The notes: generated from the sequence alone by a model not told the origin. 64,000 nucleotides of DNA from Silurus meridionalis (GCF_014805685.1 NC_060886.1:11062608-11126607); one strand, 5' to 3'. Counted from the stretch's first letter, positions 25,241-37,173 are shown. Made by a program: numbers and translations.

Positions 25241-26090
25241 CGAAAATCCACCTTTTGATTTATGCCTAATGCCTCTCCAAAATTGCTTCCTATTTCCCTT
25301 TGCACAGTTGCTTTTAATTGAAGAAGTTATAGTAGCACATTACATTTCAACGTTTTATAACCTGTGCTATTAAGTCTTGGCAGGCCTCAAAAGAGGAAGC
25401 TGCCCATTAACTTATAGGGTCTAGGCCTTGGCGGTGTAATTGAAAAGCTCTAGGCTACTTTCATCACTTGTCGACTTCATAGTGCCAGTCAATGTTTCCT
25501 TTCGGAGGCTGCGACATCTTTGACAAGTGGGTGTTGGTGACATAACGCAGTGCCAGTGGCGACTTGTTTTACATAAACCATGCACACTTACAATGCCTGA
25601 AACAGAGTGCAGCCTGCGCACTTAGCCTGGTATGCACCCTCAACTCTTACTTTACTTCACCTCACTTTATCTGCATGGAAACTTGGCGCCATTAGACACT
25701 AAACGGACAAGCTTTTTCTTTTTTTTTTATTGAAAAACATTAATTAGTTGTGTTCCCTTAGAAAAAGTGAATGGTTTTGTTGTTCAGAAATTAAACGAGA
25801 AACAAGGAACCGGTGGCTTTAATTAATAGAGCTAAACACATCCTCATGGGAGCGCCCGAGAGAACCTCAGGCACTAAAACTGTCACTGTACGCACCTTGT
25901 GCTCACACGCAAGCCGAAAATATGATGATGCCTGCCGTGACAGTCACGTCACACACTGTAGATGAGCCGTGCCATCAAAACAGCGCCTCTGGAAATTCAT
26001 CTGCCTTGAATTTAAGCCACCTGGCACCATGTTCCAGTGACCAATATGGACAGATTACTAGGACCTTAAACTATTCCTTCTTTGTAATTG
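25241..26090. promoter_or_regulatory. Candidate conserved non-coding element H
   Basis: Two repeat-free blocks. The first (about 25250-25640) contains TTTTAATTGAAG and GGTGTAATTGAAAAGC. The second (about 25790-26060) contains GGCTTTAATTAATAGAGC followed by a CpG-retaining segment with CGTGACAGTCACGTCAC, which holds a TGACAG and a CRE-like ACGTCA. No coding frame explains it. A candidate enhancer pair. Confidence 0.35.
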
Positions 26091-27451
26091 ACATTTAAAC
26101 TGTTTGAAGTTCCTTGTTAAAGTCTCTAAAGATGAATCAGGTGCAGATGTAGCCTCCCATCCTTACAAAGTACAGTACTGGCTAATTGAGATGGGACATG
26201 TTAACCGGTTCTTAGCTAACACAAAACAACGAGCTTACCCTCTCTTGTGCACTCTCACTTTCCTTTTCTCTCTCCCTCGCAAGGTCCCCAAATGTTTCTT
26301 TCAATTCATTTATTTTTGTCAAATCAACTGTGCCAAAAAAATTCGTGGAGAAACAGCGAGGGGAAACAAGGTCAAACACTGCCAAAACAAATGTGGCTTT
26401 GTCAAATGTTCTAAAATATTCATGATGCAAATCATTTAGAAAAAAAAAAGCCCCAGTGCTACAATCAGTTAGTTCATAATTAAAAATCTCACATGCAGGC
26501 AGTTCAGGGCTTGATGAAAAAGGGACGTTTAGTTTAATCTTAAATTAAATTTTACAGCATTAAGATATATTCCCTTGTCCATTCCCTGCCTCCTAATTTA
26601 ATACTGCTGGATGAATTCCATCTACACTGGAAGAAAATGCTACTTCAGAAAATGTAAAAGCAATTCATATTGTGGACTATGATCCAGTACATGGATGTGG
26701 CCCAGTTATTTAAAGACATAATTACTGCATCTGTATTATTGCAATGTGACTGTTACAGTCACCAGAGAAGCAGGTGAAATAAAAGAAAGTACCTTGTAGC
26801 ACAGTGTAGACGGAACGAACATGTTAACGCTATTTAAAATACAGTGAAGCACCCATCACCTCTGGCCTTTTTTTTTTTTAACAGGCAAAACATTATAATT
26901 ATAGCTAAAACGTCTTCATAATCCAATTAAGAAACTGGAAGAATTTAACAACTGAGCCTTGCTTCAACATTACTTATGGAAAACCACATAGTGAGAGACA
27001 TTTCCAGGAATGGAATTGTGGGATTTTTAAAACACAAACCACATTTCCACTCCACAGTAATCAAGCATTTTAACAAAATAAAGTTGCAGTATCAAGGAAA
27101 AACTGATTCCTTATAAAATATTCCTCAAATGGTTAAACCTAAGGAGCAAACCGACATCAGATCAGTGCTAGGTTTGGCTGGCTATGCTGACTCACTTGAT
27201 ATAACAAGTGCCAACATTAAACTTTGGTATTTGGCGGACTTTAAAATAAACCCTCCATCACCTGCCCAACTTTGGGCCAAAGTAGATTTGAAGTAGATGA
27301 AAGCCTGTTGGTCCTGGTGGCCCAACATTGGCCCTTTACATTCAATTATTTCTGGACCTAGTGCTGACTAAACATACTGGCTGAATTGCAAGACTATTTA
27401 AAAGTGGCCCTTTTGTGTATTTTGAAGATTTCCTTAAACAAATAAACAATT
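26091..27451. other. Gene-free stretch
   Basis: No gene or clear repeat. The frame at 26104-26439 shows no domain and no splice context. Confidence 0.5.
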
Positions 27452-27681
27452 AGGGAAAGCCGTAGCTCAGTGATTAAGGCTCTGGGTTACTGATCAGAAG
27501 ACTGGGTTTAAAGCACCAGTATCATCAAGCTGCCACTCTCAGGGCCCCTGAGCAAGGCCCTTAAGCCTCAGGAGCCCAGGGGTGCTGTATCATGGTTGAC
27601 CCTGCACTCTGACCCCAGCTCCTAATGTCACTGGGATATATGAATAAAGAAACTGGCTGTAAATGTGACAAGAATAAAGCA
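27452..27681 (+). mobile_element. tRNA-derived SINE
   Basis: The 5' part is a tRNA-like pol III promoter: A box TAGCTCAGTGATTAAGG (about 27463-27479) and B box GGGTTTAAAGCACC (about 27504-27517). The body follows with 'aagctgccactctcagggcccctgagcaaggcccttaa', 'gtgctgtatcatggttgaccctgcactctgacccc' and an end 'aatgtgacaagaataaag'. This module order is typical of tRNA-derived SINEs of teleosts. The copy looks full length but is diverged; B-box changes make transcription unlikely. Confidence 0.82.
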
Positions 27682-27699
27682 CCCTTTTTTATTTTTTGT

Positions 27700-27900
27700 T
27701 ATTAAGACACATCAAGTAGGCTTTTATTGTCATTTCAAACATATAAAATACGGAACACAGTAAAAAGAAACATCATTCCGAAGGGCTACATAATACAAAA
27801 TAAATTAACCAAAAGTAACAAGACACAGAACTCCACAAAACTCACTGAAGCACAACATAAAGTGCACATGTGTGACATGTGTCTACTGTCTCACTTTCTT
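27700..27900 (-). repeat. Diverged LINE-3'-end-like repeat (same family as 35.8 kb)
   Basis: It contains 'catcaagtaggcttttattgtcatttcaaacatataaaat' and 'aacacagtaaaaagaaacatcattccgaagggctacataatacaaaataaa'. This is a diverged match to the better copy at 35835-36180. Orientation is set by analogy with LINE tails (TTTATT reading as AATAAA on the minus strand). Confidence 0.55.
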
Positions 27901-28033
27901 GTGTTTTTGCTCTAAATCACCCACAAATTCAGTACATTACAGAAGAATGTATTGTCTATATAACAATGAATGAATTGTATTAACAATTTGGGCAAAACTG
28001 CAATTTTGTGCAAACAGTTAATGTATTCATTTA

Positions 28034-28037
<4 letters not shown>

Positions 28038-28078
<41 letters not shown>
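28038..28078. repeat. (GT)n microsatellite
   Basis: A pure GT run of about 20 units. Confidence 0.95.
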
Positions 28079-28080
<2 letters not shown>

Positions 28081-28135
28081 CAGCCCACTCTCTTTGTATT
28101 GAGTAGTCAAATGGCTCACATAACATAGTCTAGAT

Positions 28136-28450
28136 CAGGGGTCACCAACCTTTTTGAAACTGAGAGCTACTTCTTGGGTACTGATTAATGTGAAAGGCTA
28201 CCAGTTTAATACACACAGTTTTTAGTTTGATCTGAAATTTGCTTAATTTACCTTTTATTATATGTTATTATTAATAATTAATGATATTCATCTATGTGAA
28301 GACACGGATCATGTTAATGATTTCTCATAATAAGTATCAACAATGATTTAACAAAGTAGGAAACAGCTATTTTCAGAAAAGGCCCACAGGCTACTCATGT
28401 GGTCCTTGCAGGCTACCTGGTGACCGCGGGCACCACGTTGGTGACCCCTG
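28136..28450. mobile_element. hAT-like MITE with TIRs and 8-bp target duplication
   Basis: The left end CAGGGGTCACCAAC (28136) is matched exactly, as reverse complement, by the right end (to 28450), a 14-base TIR. Flanks are GTCTAGAT (28128-28135) and GTCTAGGG (28451-28458), 6 of 8 identical, as expected for an aged 8-bp hAT duplication. The 315-base interior is non-coding. Confidence 0.85.
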
Positions 28451-28458
28451 GTCTAGGG

Positions 28459-29207
28459 TATGAATACTACGGTATCTTTTTCCCCAGACAATAGGAGAGT
28501 GAAGAGTGTGTGTATGAGGAGTGTGTGAGATAAACCACAATGCTCGTGGCTTTTCATATACAGCATCTGAGTGACACAACAGTGCTTTGAAAGGCATTTC
28601 TATGACATCAATTTTTGCCAATTTTTCTATTATTTGGAGGACTGAATTAATTGATTAGAATAAATTCATTGTAATAGATACAAGTATAATTAATTATATG
28701 CATAAAAAATGCCAGCACAATCTGCAACAAAGAAAATATATTTTTCAAAAAAGATCAAATAAACCCATAGCGAAAAATCAAGAAAATAAATCGGGAAAAC
28801 CGTGGACCTGGCAACACTTTCGAGTGCACGGGTATGTCATTCACTTGACACGCACTCATACAGTGTATAAATAAACATCTGCTGCAGCTGCACTGGCTGA
28901 CTGGACACAGGTCACTGAATGACATGAAATTAGCTTTTTTTATAAATGAATCAGCCTTCAAACTGTTTGCAAAACAGCAATTGTGTTTTATGGGAAAAAT
29001 CACTTACAATCACAAACACATCCATGAACGTCAATGTCATGAAATCGCAATGAGCGCTTCACCCTGACAACCAGGAACGCAAAATGGCTTATGTCAGCTT
29101 TATAACCTCTCTTTCACCTCTGCCGAGAAGCAGGAAAAGCTACAGAACCAACACAGAGACGTGTCCTGGAGAATGAGTAATCTCTAGCGAGATCTTTCAA
29201 AACTTAC
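28459..29207. other. Non-coding; start of the inferred intron of a minus-strand gene
   Basis: No coding sequence seen. If the exon at 29208-29251 is real, this stretch is the 5' part of its first intron. Confidence 0.4.
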
Positions 29208-29251
29208 TGAGCAGACTGTCTCCTGGAAACTCGAGCCATGCAGAGCGCCAT
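29208..29251 (-). CDS. Candidate first coding exon of a minus-strand gene (possibly clybl)
   Basis: On the minus strand an ATG in an ACATGGCGC context (29251-29249) opens a frame MALCMARVSRRQSA. After 44 bases it meets a consensus splice donor, CA|GTAAGT (GT at 29207-29206). The peptide has four Arg, no acidic residue and hydrophobic residues between, like the start of a mitochondrial targeting signal. CLYBL, a mitochondrial citramalyl-CoA lyase, starts with Met-Ala-Leu and an Arg-rich leader, and it lies beside TM9SF2/UBAC2/GPR183 on the strand opposite GPR183 in mammals. Both facts fit this position and strand. No later clybl exon was found in the left 29 kb, so the first intron would have to leave the window. 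The exon structure is seen in the sequence; the gene name is inference. Confidence 0.45.
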
Positions 29252-29350
29252 GTTTTCACCGTCATCTTCAACTACATTTCTATTGGCTGGCGGCCGCGTC
29301 TCTTTGTGCGTGTTACGCCTTCTGATTGGTCGAAGAACGATAGGCGTGGC
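29252..29350 (-). promoter_or_regulatory. CpG-rich TATA-less promoter with two CCAAT boxes
   Basis: On the minus strand, inverted ATTGG at 29325-29329 and 29282-29286 reads as ACCAATCAG and GCCAATAG, two NF-Y-type CCAAT boxes 43 bases apart, with the GC core GCGGCCGCC between them. Downstream are a CRE-like GATGACGG and a YY1-like ACATGGCGC at the start codon. CpGs are dense here and scarce on both sides. This is the layout of a vertebrate housekeeping promoter. It could be bidirectional. Confidence 0.6.
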
Positions 29351-31433
29351 CAGGAGGAAATTTAAAGCTGCATCACAGACAGACTATTTTGGCCTAACAG
29401 ACAATAATTATGCAGAATTATGCAGTCTGGTGGTTTTTAAAAAATCATTTCGAAGCAGTGTTTCACCCAGTTGCTCTGTTATCTGTTACCAGTGTGGCCT
29501 TCCTTCTTTTTTCAAAACCTACTTAGTCATCACACCTATACTTCCATGAAAATCCATTGCATGATGATGCTGGTTGTTATTTGTATGAGCAAGCGTGACA
29601 GAAAAATAAGAGCAAGGACTGCAGTGACTGAGCACCCCAGGAGCTCTGCACAGCAGAGGCGGATTACTACTACTACCGTCAGCCAGGTCCATGTGTGGCT
29701 CACAAATGACACGCAATATTTGGCATGATTAAGTCAGCAGGGGATTCTCTCCAAATGTCAGGATTCAAAAAGCAGTTCCCGGATGTTTGTTAGCTGTGGG
29801 CACAGAGCGTTGCACGAAATTGGGGGACACCTCTGCAAGCTCCACAAGAGCACCATGCAGAAAAGAAATAAGCCATCTGGGTGCGAATAGGCTACCATCA
29901 AATACTCGAGTCCCATTCAAAGTATACAGCAATTTGTATAAATTCAGAAATGAAAGATTAGTTGGTTACAGCTTTATATTCATCACTCCAGAACTCTCCA
30001 CTCTAACCATATAAACCAGTAGACTGTTCCTGTGTGATTCAGTAATAATACATATACTGTACATGGGATAGCCTTGGGTAGCAGCAGCTATACATCTGGT
30101 GAAATCAGTCCTGCTTCTATTTTTCCAATTTGTTTCAAATGCATGAAAATGTGTTAGCAGCTGTGAGAAGAGTAGGCTTGAAACCAAGCCTGCTGTGCAC
30201 CTCTACTTCTAACGTGACCATAGTCACTCTTCAGCTACACCAATCTTATTCTGCACATGGTACAATATGCATAACTGCATGTATCTCATTGGATGTTTCT
30301 TCCATTTGAACATATCTGACCACTTGTCTAGTCATATAAGGTAATATATAGTAATATACCAATGGTAAGACCGTACGACTTATTGAGTGCAGTATGAGTG
30401 TAAAATCTGTGTGATCACATACAGACCTTCGCACAAATGCAAAATAAATCAGATGCGTTATAGTTTGAAAATTCCACTCATTGGTTACTTGGAAACTACC
30501 TTTTTTTCTGCCTTCATTATCCACAACTGTTGTCCACTAATCCCATTTTGATAACATTTGGCACACTTTCTTTGGATCACAGCAAGATACTCAACTTCTA
30601 TTCTGGTCTCCCCTAGGAACCACTGAGCCCCCAAAAGCAGCTTGGGTTTGCTTCAGCCAAAGAAGGGCGCATGGCATATGAAGCAAGTTAATCAATATTG
30701 CACACAGTGGTTCAAGACCCAAGCAATTTCCCTCACTTTAGAGAAATCAGTATACCTGCTGTATTCCTTTGATGCCAGCCTACAGCATGGAAAGCACCTA
30801 ATGATCCTTTCCAAAAGCCAATGGTGAATTTTTATGTAAGAATACATGTCTCGCCTCTCCTTCCCTCCTTTGTCCTCCATAGCACTCCCTGATACAAATG
30901 GACAATGCATCACCAGGGTTTGATGTCTCTGATGTCTGGGTTCATTAAAAATCTTGAAATAGTGCCAGGATTGAGGTCTGGAGATTTAGGAGTGACAAAA
31001 TTTATGGATGGCAAGTCACCACCCCACTCCAGCATTTCTAATAAACAAACGGTTTCTCTTTCCAATTTAAATTTCTCATTATACTGTGACTTTTTGAAAA
31101 TGTGTTTTGATTTATATTGAATATTTTATCTGTAAAACTGTATAATTGATTAGATTTACTTGGCTCTGATATTCAACTATGATCTCTCCTAAAACAAAAA
31201 AAGAGAGACAAAGACAGAGAGAGAGAGAACTCCAAAGGTGTATTTGCATGACAGAAACCAAAAGCATATCTGAAAAAATTGACCTGCTTAAAAGTTTTGA
31301 TCTTGCTTTCTTGAAATAAACAAATGTACTTCATAGATATCTTACTACAAAATGAACGCTTCCTTTGAGGTTTGCTTATACGTTTAGACTCAATCATTGT
31401 AATATTCCTTTAAAAATATATATAAAAAAATAA

Positions 31434-31470
<37 letters not shown>

Positions 31471-32390
31471 GTTCCTTAAATTAGAACATTTGTAAGTATC
31501 AATACAGCAGGGAACTATTTGAATATTGACTTAATTACCAGTCTTACCCAACAAGATTACTGTAAAAATTTGTTTTAGAAATTGAACAATTATAATGAAT
31601 ACATGAATTAGTATTAATTATAATGAATTAATTAATCAATTATAAAAGCCCCAACTGTAAATAATGAGAACAAATTTCTATTCGTATTGAAGCAGTATAA
31701 TTTGACAAAAAAAACTCTGGGAGATAAGGGAAAGAGCACGTGAGCAATAATGTTGTTGAACATACATACATATATGTATATGTGTATATACGTGTATATA
31801 TTTGTGTGTATATATATATATCAATTTTTTTTACCTTTTTTTTTATTAATTATCTGTAGAACGATTATTAAAAAATTAAACATACAGGACTGTGTTATAT
31901 GGTATAAACTAGGTGACATGCAGTCTCTGGTAATTTTTGAAGAATCCCACAATGCACAAAAAATTCCTACAATGTAAACAAAACACCATACATTTTTTAT
32001 GCTTCGCTCATTTATCATATGTAAATAAGCATCTAAAAAAATTCCAAAATGTGATTCTAAAACCAGTCATAAATACACCAGCTAGTTAGTAATATAAATG
32101 CAATAAAATTGTATGTAAAATATATACGTTTAAACTTCTTATAGAGGATCTTATAAAATGAATTCAAACAGAAAATAAATATTAACCACCAATCATGCCA
32201 AATCATTCCACACTTTAAAGCCACATCGTCCTCAACCATGAGATGTTTTAATATTTATTTGGTTTCCCAAGGAAACGGAAGTCTTGTAGCAGGCTGGAGA
32301 ACATGACTCTGGAACACTAAACTGTGTTCACCCGCTTACCTTTACAAATGATATCATGGCAATTTTTTCACACTCTTCAGCCCAGTGATG
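29351..32390. other. Gene-free stretch upstream of the inferred promoter
   Basis: No gene recognised. It contains a (TA)n at 31436-31469, a TATA/TGTA-rich stretch at 31763-31820 and otherwise ordinary AT-rich sequence. Confidence 0.5.
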
Positions 32391-32800
32391 TTTTGCCAAC
32401 TCATTTCCTATGATACCTTGTTACACATCCAGCTGTGAGTCAGAGGCTTGCCGTGAGGCTCGGCGCGTTGCTCCCTGCTGCTGCTACCCAATGACCTGGA
32501 AGCCAATTGGGAATGCCAGAGCCTGCAGCATGTGCTGCACTGACGGAACAGCATGGCACTGTCAAATGCCCTTTTATATAAACTTTCCAATGCTCCCTGA
32601 TTTTTACAGATGAGTAAGCGCCAGCCAAGTGGACTCTCCGATTTGTGAATAGTGGGTTTCCCCTGTTCATTTTACTGACCCTTTTTCAAGAAGCATGATG
32701 ATCTATTGTTTGGCTTGAAGGCCAGTGCGCACTGCTGATTATTGCTAAAGGAGCTATGATTGCAGGTGGCAGAATGATTTGATGGGTTGAAAAACAATTG
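32391..32800. promoter_or_regulatory. Candidate conserved non-coding element I
   Basis: A GC-richer, repeat-free block. It has CCAATTGGGAATGCCAGAGCC near 32502, a CTGCAGCATGTGCTGCAC dyad near 32523, and GCTGATTATTGCTAAAGG near 32732. Frames on both strands overlap and show no product. A regulatory role is a guess from composition. Confidence 0.25.
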
Positions 32801-33244
32801 AGCTTACAAGAAAAAAGCCTGAAATAGTGGTCATATATAAGAACAATCTTTAACTTTGTACTAAAATCATAATAAAAATGTCAAAAACTAAATAAATAAT
32901 ACGCTGAAATCGAATAGTTGCTGAAATAGGACAATCAGCATTTCAAGAAAAATTGTCTAAAGTGAAACAAGCAAGAATATTTTTGGACATATTCATTGAT
33001 ATATTAGTGATGAGCATGATATTGTACACAGTTGCACATAAGTAATGCATGTATAGATTGCAAACAAATGCTGTACAAAGTACTTTGCACATGATTTAAG
33101 ATTGTCTTGTTATAACTCATCACACCTTTAGGCCCATAATTCTGAGTGATAAAGTCTGTGAGACGTTTTGGAGGTTTTTCCACCCACATTAATAATCACG
33201 GCACTAGATGGATTGATTAATCTAAATAAATAATAAATGTAAAT

Positions 33245-33290
33245 AATGTTTTGTGATAGACTGGTGTCCCATCCAAGGTGTATTATGCTG
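33245..33290 (-). repeat. SINE fragment abutting an L2-like LINE
   Basis: 'tgtgatagactggtgtcccatccaaggtgtatta' matches the module 'tgcaatgaactggcatcccaccaagggtgc' of the SINE-like copy at 13690-13945. It ends within about 60 bases of where L2 homology starts, suggesting the LINE inserted into or next to it. Confidence 0.5.
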
Positions 33291-33344
33291 ATAATGTATT
33301 ACAGGTGTTAACATTTAATTTATTTGAAAAATGTACAGTAATTT

Positions 33345-34535
33345 ATAATATATCTGATGCAGAGAAGCTCGTCCATGCGTTTATGACCTCCAGAATAGAC
33401 TACTGTAATGCGTTACTAGGTGGATGTCCTGCGTCATTAATAAACAAGCTTCAGTTAGTTCAGAATGCGGCAGCCAGAATTCTCACAAGGTCAAGAAAAT
33501 ATGACCACATAACCCCGATCTTATCGTCCCTACATTGGCTTCCGGTTAAGTTTCGAATAGACTACAAACTACTGCTACTCACTTATAAAGCACTAAATGG
33601 TTTAGCTCCCATGTATCTCTCCAGTCTTCTATCACGCCGTCACGCTCCCTGAGATCTCAAAACTCTGGGCTTCTAGTAGTTTCCGAGAATAGCAAAGTCC
33701 AATAAAGGTGGTAGAGCATTTTCACATTTAGCTCCTAAACTCTGGAATAGTCTTCCTGACAGTGTTCGGGGCTCAGACACACTCACCCAGTTTAAGTGTA
33801 GATTAAAAACATATCTTTTTAGCAAAGCCTACACATAACACACATCACATATCATAACCTTGTGCTCCAGAACATCTGATCACATGCACATTATCAACTT
33901 GTGCTGTTAATATCATGAACAGCAGCTACGCTAATTCCTCTCCACTGCTTCTCTTTCTTTCCCCATCCCGAGGCTTCCTGAGGTTTGGCCAGCTCCAGTC
34001 ACGTCCCACCTCATGAAGATTATGGACTTTAAAGAAGTAGATGCCAAACTCGCAAACATCTTGAACCATCTAGAGACGTACCAGTGCCAATTGGATCCCA
34101 CTGCATGTGTGGAGTTTGACATTGGACTTCCTGAAGTGTTTAAAGGCTCTGGCATGGATCTGTGATGATCACAAATGTTGAGCTCAGTAGCTCCTACTTT
34201 TATACCAAAGACTGTTGAAAGAACATTTACTTATAATCTTATACTCCAGTGCTCATGTTAGTTCTCACTCTCCAGTGTTCTGTATTGTTAAAAGATTTAT
34301 GATCAAACTCTTGATGTCACCCAAATGAGGATGGTTCCCCATTTGAGTCTGGTTCCTCTCAAGGTTTCTTCCTCATTACATCTAAGGGAGTTTTTCCTTG
34401 CCACAGTCGCCACGGCTGCTCATCAGGGATAAATGCACACCATTCACCTTAACTGTTGATTTCTGTAAAGCTGCTTTGAGACAATGTCTGTTGTGAAAAG
34501 CGCTATACAAATAAACTTGACTTGACTTGACTTGA
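33345..34535 (+). mobile_element. 5'-truncated L2-like LINE (ORF2 C-terminus, 3' UTR and TTGAC tail)
   Basis: The frame at 33345-33652 reads SDAEKLVHAFMTSRIDYCNA, then LQLVQNAAARILTRSRKYDH and SLHWLPVKFRIDYKLLLLTY. These are hallmark motifs of the ORF2 region after the reverse-transcriptase core in L2-clade LINEs. After stops and a frame change, 33704-33838 continues with AFSHLAPKLWNSLPDSVRG and FKCRLKTYLFSKAYT, then a stop. A 3' UTR follows, ending 'agctgctttgagacaatgtctgttgtgaaaagcgctatacaaataaa' and a (TTGAC)n tail at 34516-34535. The endonuclease and the main RT domain are missing, and the frame is broken, so it is dead on arrival. Confidence 0.88.
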
Positions 34536-35250
34536 TAATATGACGTACACATAAAAACATATTCAAGTATATCGAATAATTTAGATTATTTAGAATTTCT
34601 TGATTTATATCATTTTAGTTCAATGTATGGCTGCATGTCTATGTCAAATCATCATCTCTCTTCAGGTTTAAATTGAGGGGAAATTAAAACTACTGGAGCT
34701 GCTGACCTAGTGGCAGTGGCAGGTGGTCAGTCTCGTCACCCTGTATCATAGAAACGCTTACAAGGGGAGTTTTTTTCTCTTTTTTTCAGTTTTTTAATCC
34801 CTGAGTTTGGTTGGTTGGCCCCAACTCCTACTTTCTCACTTCATTTAACCAAATTAATGAGCACGTTCAGACCTGCTTAAAAAATTCCCTCCTGTGGGAG
34901 CCTTGTTTACTGCAAACATGTGGTCTGCAGGTTTGAGGTGAACAAACATTTCAATGCACATGTACCTAAACAACGATGAAAGGAAACAAAGGGCTTATTT
35001 CTAAAAAACAAAAGACTCTATGTCGGTGTTTATTGTCTCTATGTAGGTGTAAAATAAAGCGACAGAACTTCTATAATTAAGGCTATTACAAATAGATATA
35101 TTTATTTATTTTTAAAAAAGTATTAAAAACACATTAAAGCTCACATTAATACTTAAAATCAGTGAGCAACCATGTCTCAGAGCATAGCCTTAAGCGTCAG
35201 TGGTGTAACTGTTGATTATGCATCCATCATCCATTTTGTTCAATGTTAAT
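34536..35250. other. Non-coding, nothing recognised
   Basis: AT-rich sequence without a gene or assignable repeat. Confidence 0.5.
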
Positions 35251-35252
35251 GC

Positions 35253-35373
<121 letters not shown>

Positions 35374-35834
35374 CAAGCGTTCCTCCTCATCAAAAAGACA
35401 AGGACAATGTGCTGCCTTATTTCAATATGTACCATGTTTGTGTGGTCTCTAGGCTGATATGAGTTCATGCATTATTTATATTCAGTTTTGCATAAGCATT
35501 TCCCCCATCATCCTTGTCACTTACATGGTCAACATTATGAAATCGGCTTGCCATAAGCATGGCTTCACACAGTGGTCACAACTGGCTAGTTAGTAAGGAC
35601 ACGACTTGTACTGGGGACAAGTACCAAATGCCACTCCAGTGACCCGTGAATTTTGAAAACAAGTGAACACTGACAGTAAGACAAGTGACAGCGGCATCTG
35701 ATTATTGATACATTACTTGGACGAAGAAGCTGTGTCTTTACATGTGGCTGATTATTGACCACTGGGACCTATAAACTGGCCAAATAGAAATAAATATGCA
35801 AAGAAATTAATAGTTTAAAATAGCCATATGAAAA

Positions 35835-36180
35835 CAAGTCAAGACAAGTCAAGAAGCTTTTATTGTCATTTCAACCATCTATAGCTGATGCAGTACACAG
35901 TGAAATGAAACAACGTTCCTCCAGGACCCTGATGCTACATACAACAACATAAAGCTACATAACAGAAAACACAGAGCTAAGGACTAGTAAGTGTCCTCAC
36001 CACGCAACCTGGTGCAAACAGTGCAAGACAGACAGTGCAAAGACAACACAAGACAGCGCAAAGACAACACAAGAGAGTGTAGGACCAATACACAAAACAC
36101 AAAATAGCGCTGCCAGTAAACCTGCTGTATTTTACACAGTGCAGTATGTAAAACAGAACTGAGTACAGGAGTGAACATGT
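35835..36180 (-). repeat. LINE-3'-end-like interspersed repeat
   Basis: It begins 'acaagtcaagacaagtcaagaagcttttattgtcatttcaacc' and continues with 'cagtacacagtgaaatgaaacaacgttcctccaggacc', then direct-repeat-like 'gcaaagacaacacaagacagc' units. Read on the minus strand it ends AATAAAAGCTTCTTGACTTG, that is, a polyadenylation-like signal and TTGAC-type tail similar to the L2 element at 34.5 kb. It is probably the 3' end of a LINE family. A minus-strand frame (35977-36447) across it has no known product. Confidence 0.65.
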
Positions 36181-36569
36181 AATTAAACAAAAATGGAAAC
36201 AAGATGGTTTGTGCAAAAAACCTATAGCAGCAGTCAAGAAAAGATGTGCAAAAACAACATGTAAACAGTCTTTAGTAATGGGGTGATATAATATGGGCAT
36301 GGATGTGTGAAGTGAGTACGAGTGTGTACAGATAATATTTGTAGAAATTTGAATTTTTCTCTTATTTCTTTTGTTGTCAAATATGTAAAATGTTATAACG
36401 TTATAGTATAATGTTAAAATGCATGTATAAGTCAAATATGCAACCAAAGTGAAATATAAAACCCAAATAAATAAAAAAAGTTTAAATAATCTTTCCGTAA
36501 TATATATAAATTATGAATCAGGAGTTGTATGTCATGATATTTACCATCTCTAACCCATTTCCATTATAC

Positions 36570-36676
36570 CATCCAGCCATCCATTCATCCGTCCAGCCAT
36601 CCATCCATCCATCCATCCATCCATCCATCCTTTCATCTATCCTTTCATCCATCCAGCCAGCTAGCCAGTCAGCCAG
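36570..36676. repeat. (ATCC)n tetranucleotide repeat
   Basis: An imperfect ATCC/AGCC array. Confidence 0.93.
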
Positions 36677-37173
36677 GAAAAAATAAATCACATAATTCAC
36701 ACATTAAAATTCTCAAGGAGCCAAATTTGCTCTTGCCCCTCATCACACCCGAAGTGTTGCCCAGTCCATAAACCCTGTTTATGTTAGCACCTTTTTTTAT
36801 ATAAATATCCTCCCTCCCCAGGCATGAGAACAACTGTCAGTGAAACATTTGTTTCTCATTTTTCACTGCTGAAGCCCGTTCAAAAGAAGCCGAACTGTGA
36901 CAAGGCGTTAGAATGTACACCAACACTTAGTGTATTTGCCCCTGAGAAAAGTTTAGCAGTTAAGCAGATGGGTTTAATCCATTGTGTGGTTTTCCCTCCA
37001 TTAAGGAAATAGTATGTCTATTATACTGAATTAATCTGACGCTAGTGAATGAATATAATCCTGTGTTTATAAATATGAAAATTATTTCTAAATGACCAAC
37101 ATTTGGGGCTGCATTACAGCAATAAACAAATACTTTACCTCATCACCAGTTTAATAAGGTGAAATCATGAGTT

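Noticed and set aside
27452..27525. Possible functional tRNA gene
   Set aside because: A and B boxes are present, but the sequence continues into a SINE body, the B box is degenerate and no cloverleaf is convincing.
35977..36447. 156-codon minus-strand frame with Cys/Leu-rich repeats
   Set aside because: Lies across the LINE-3'-end-like repeat; the repeated residues mirror the internal DNA repeat.
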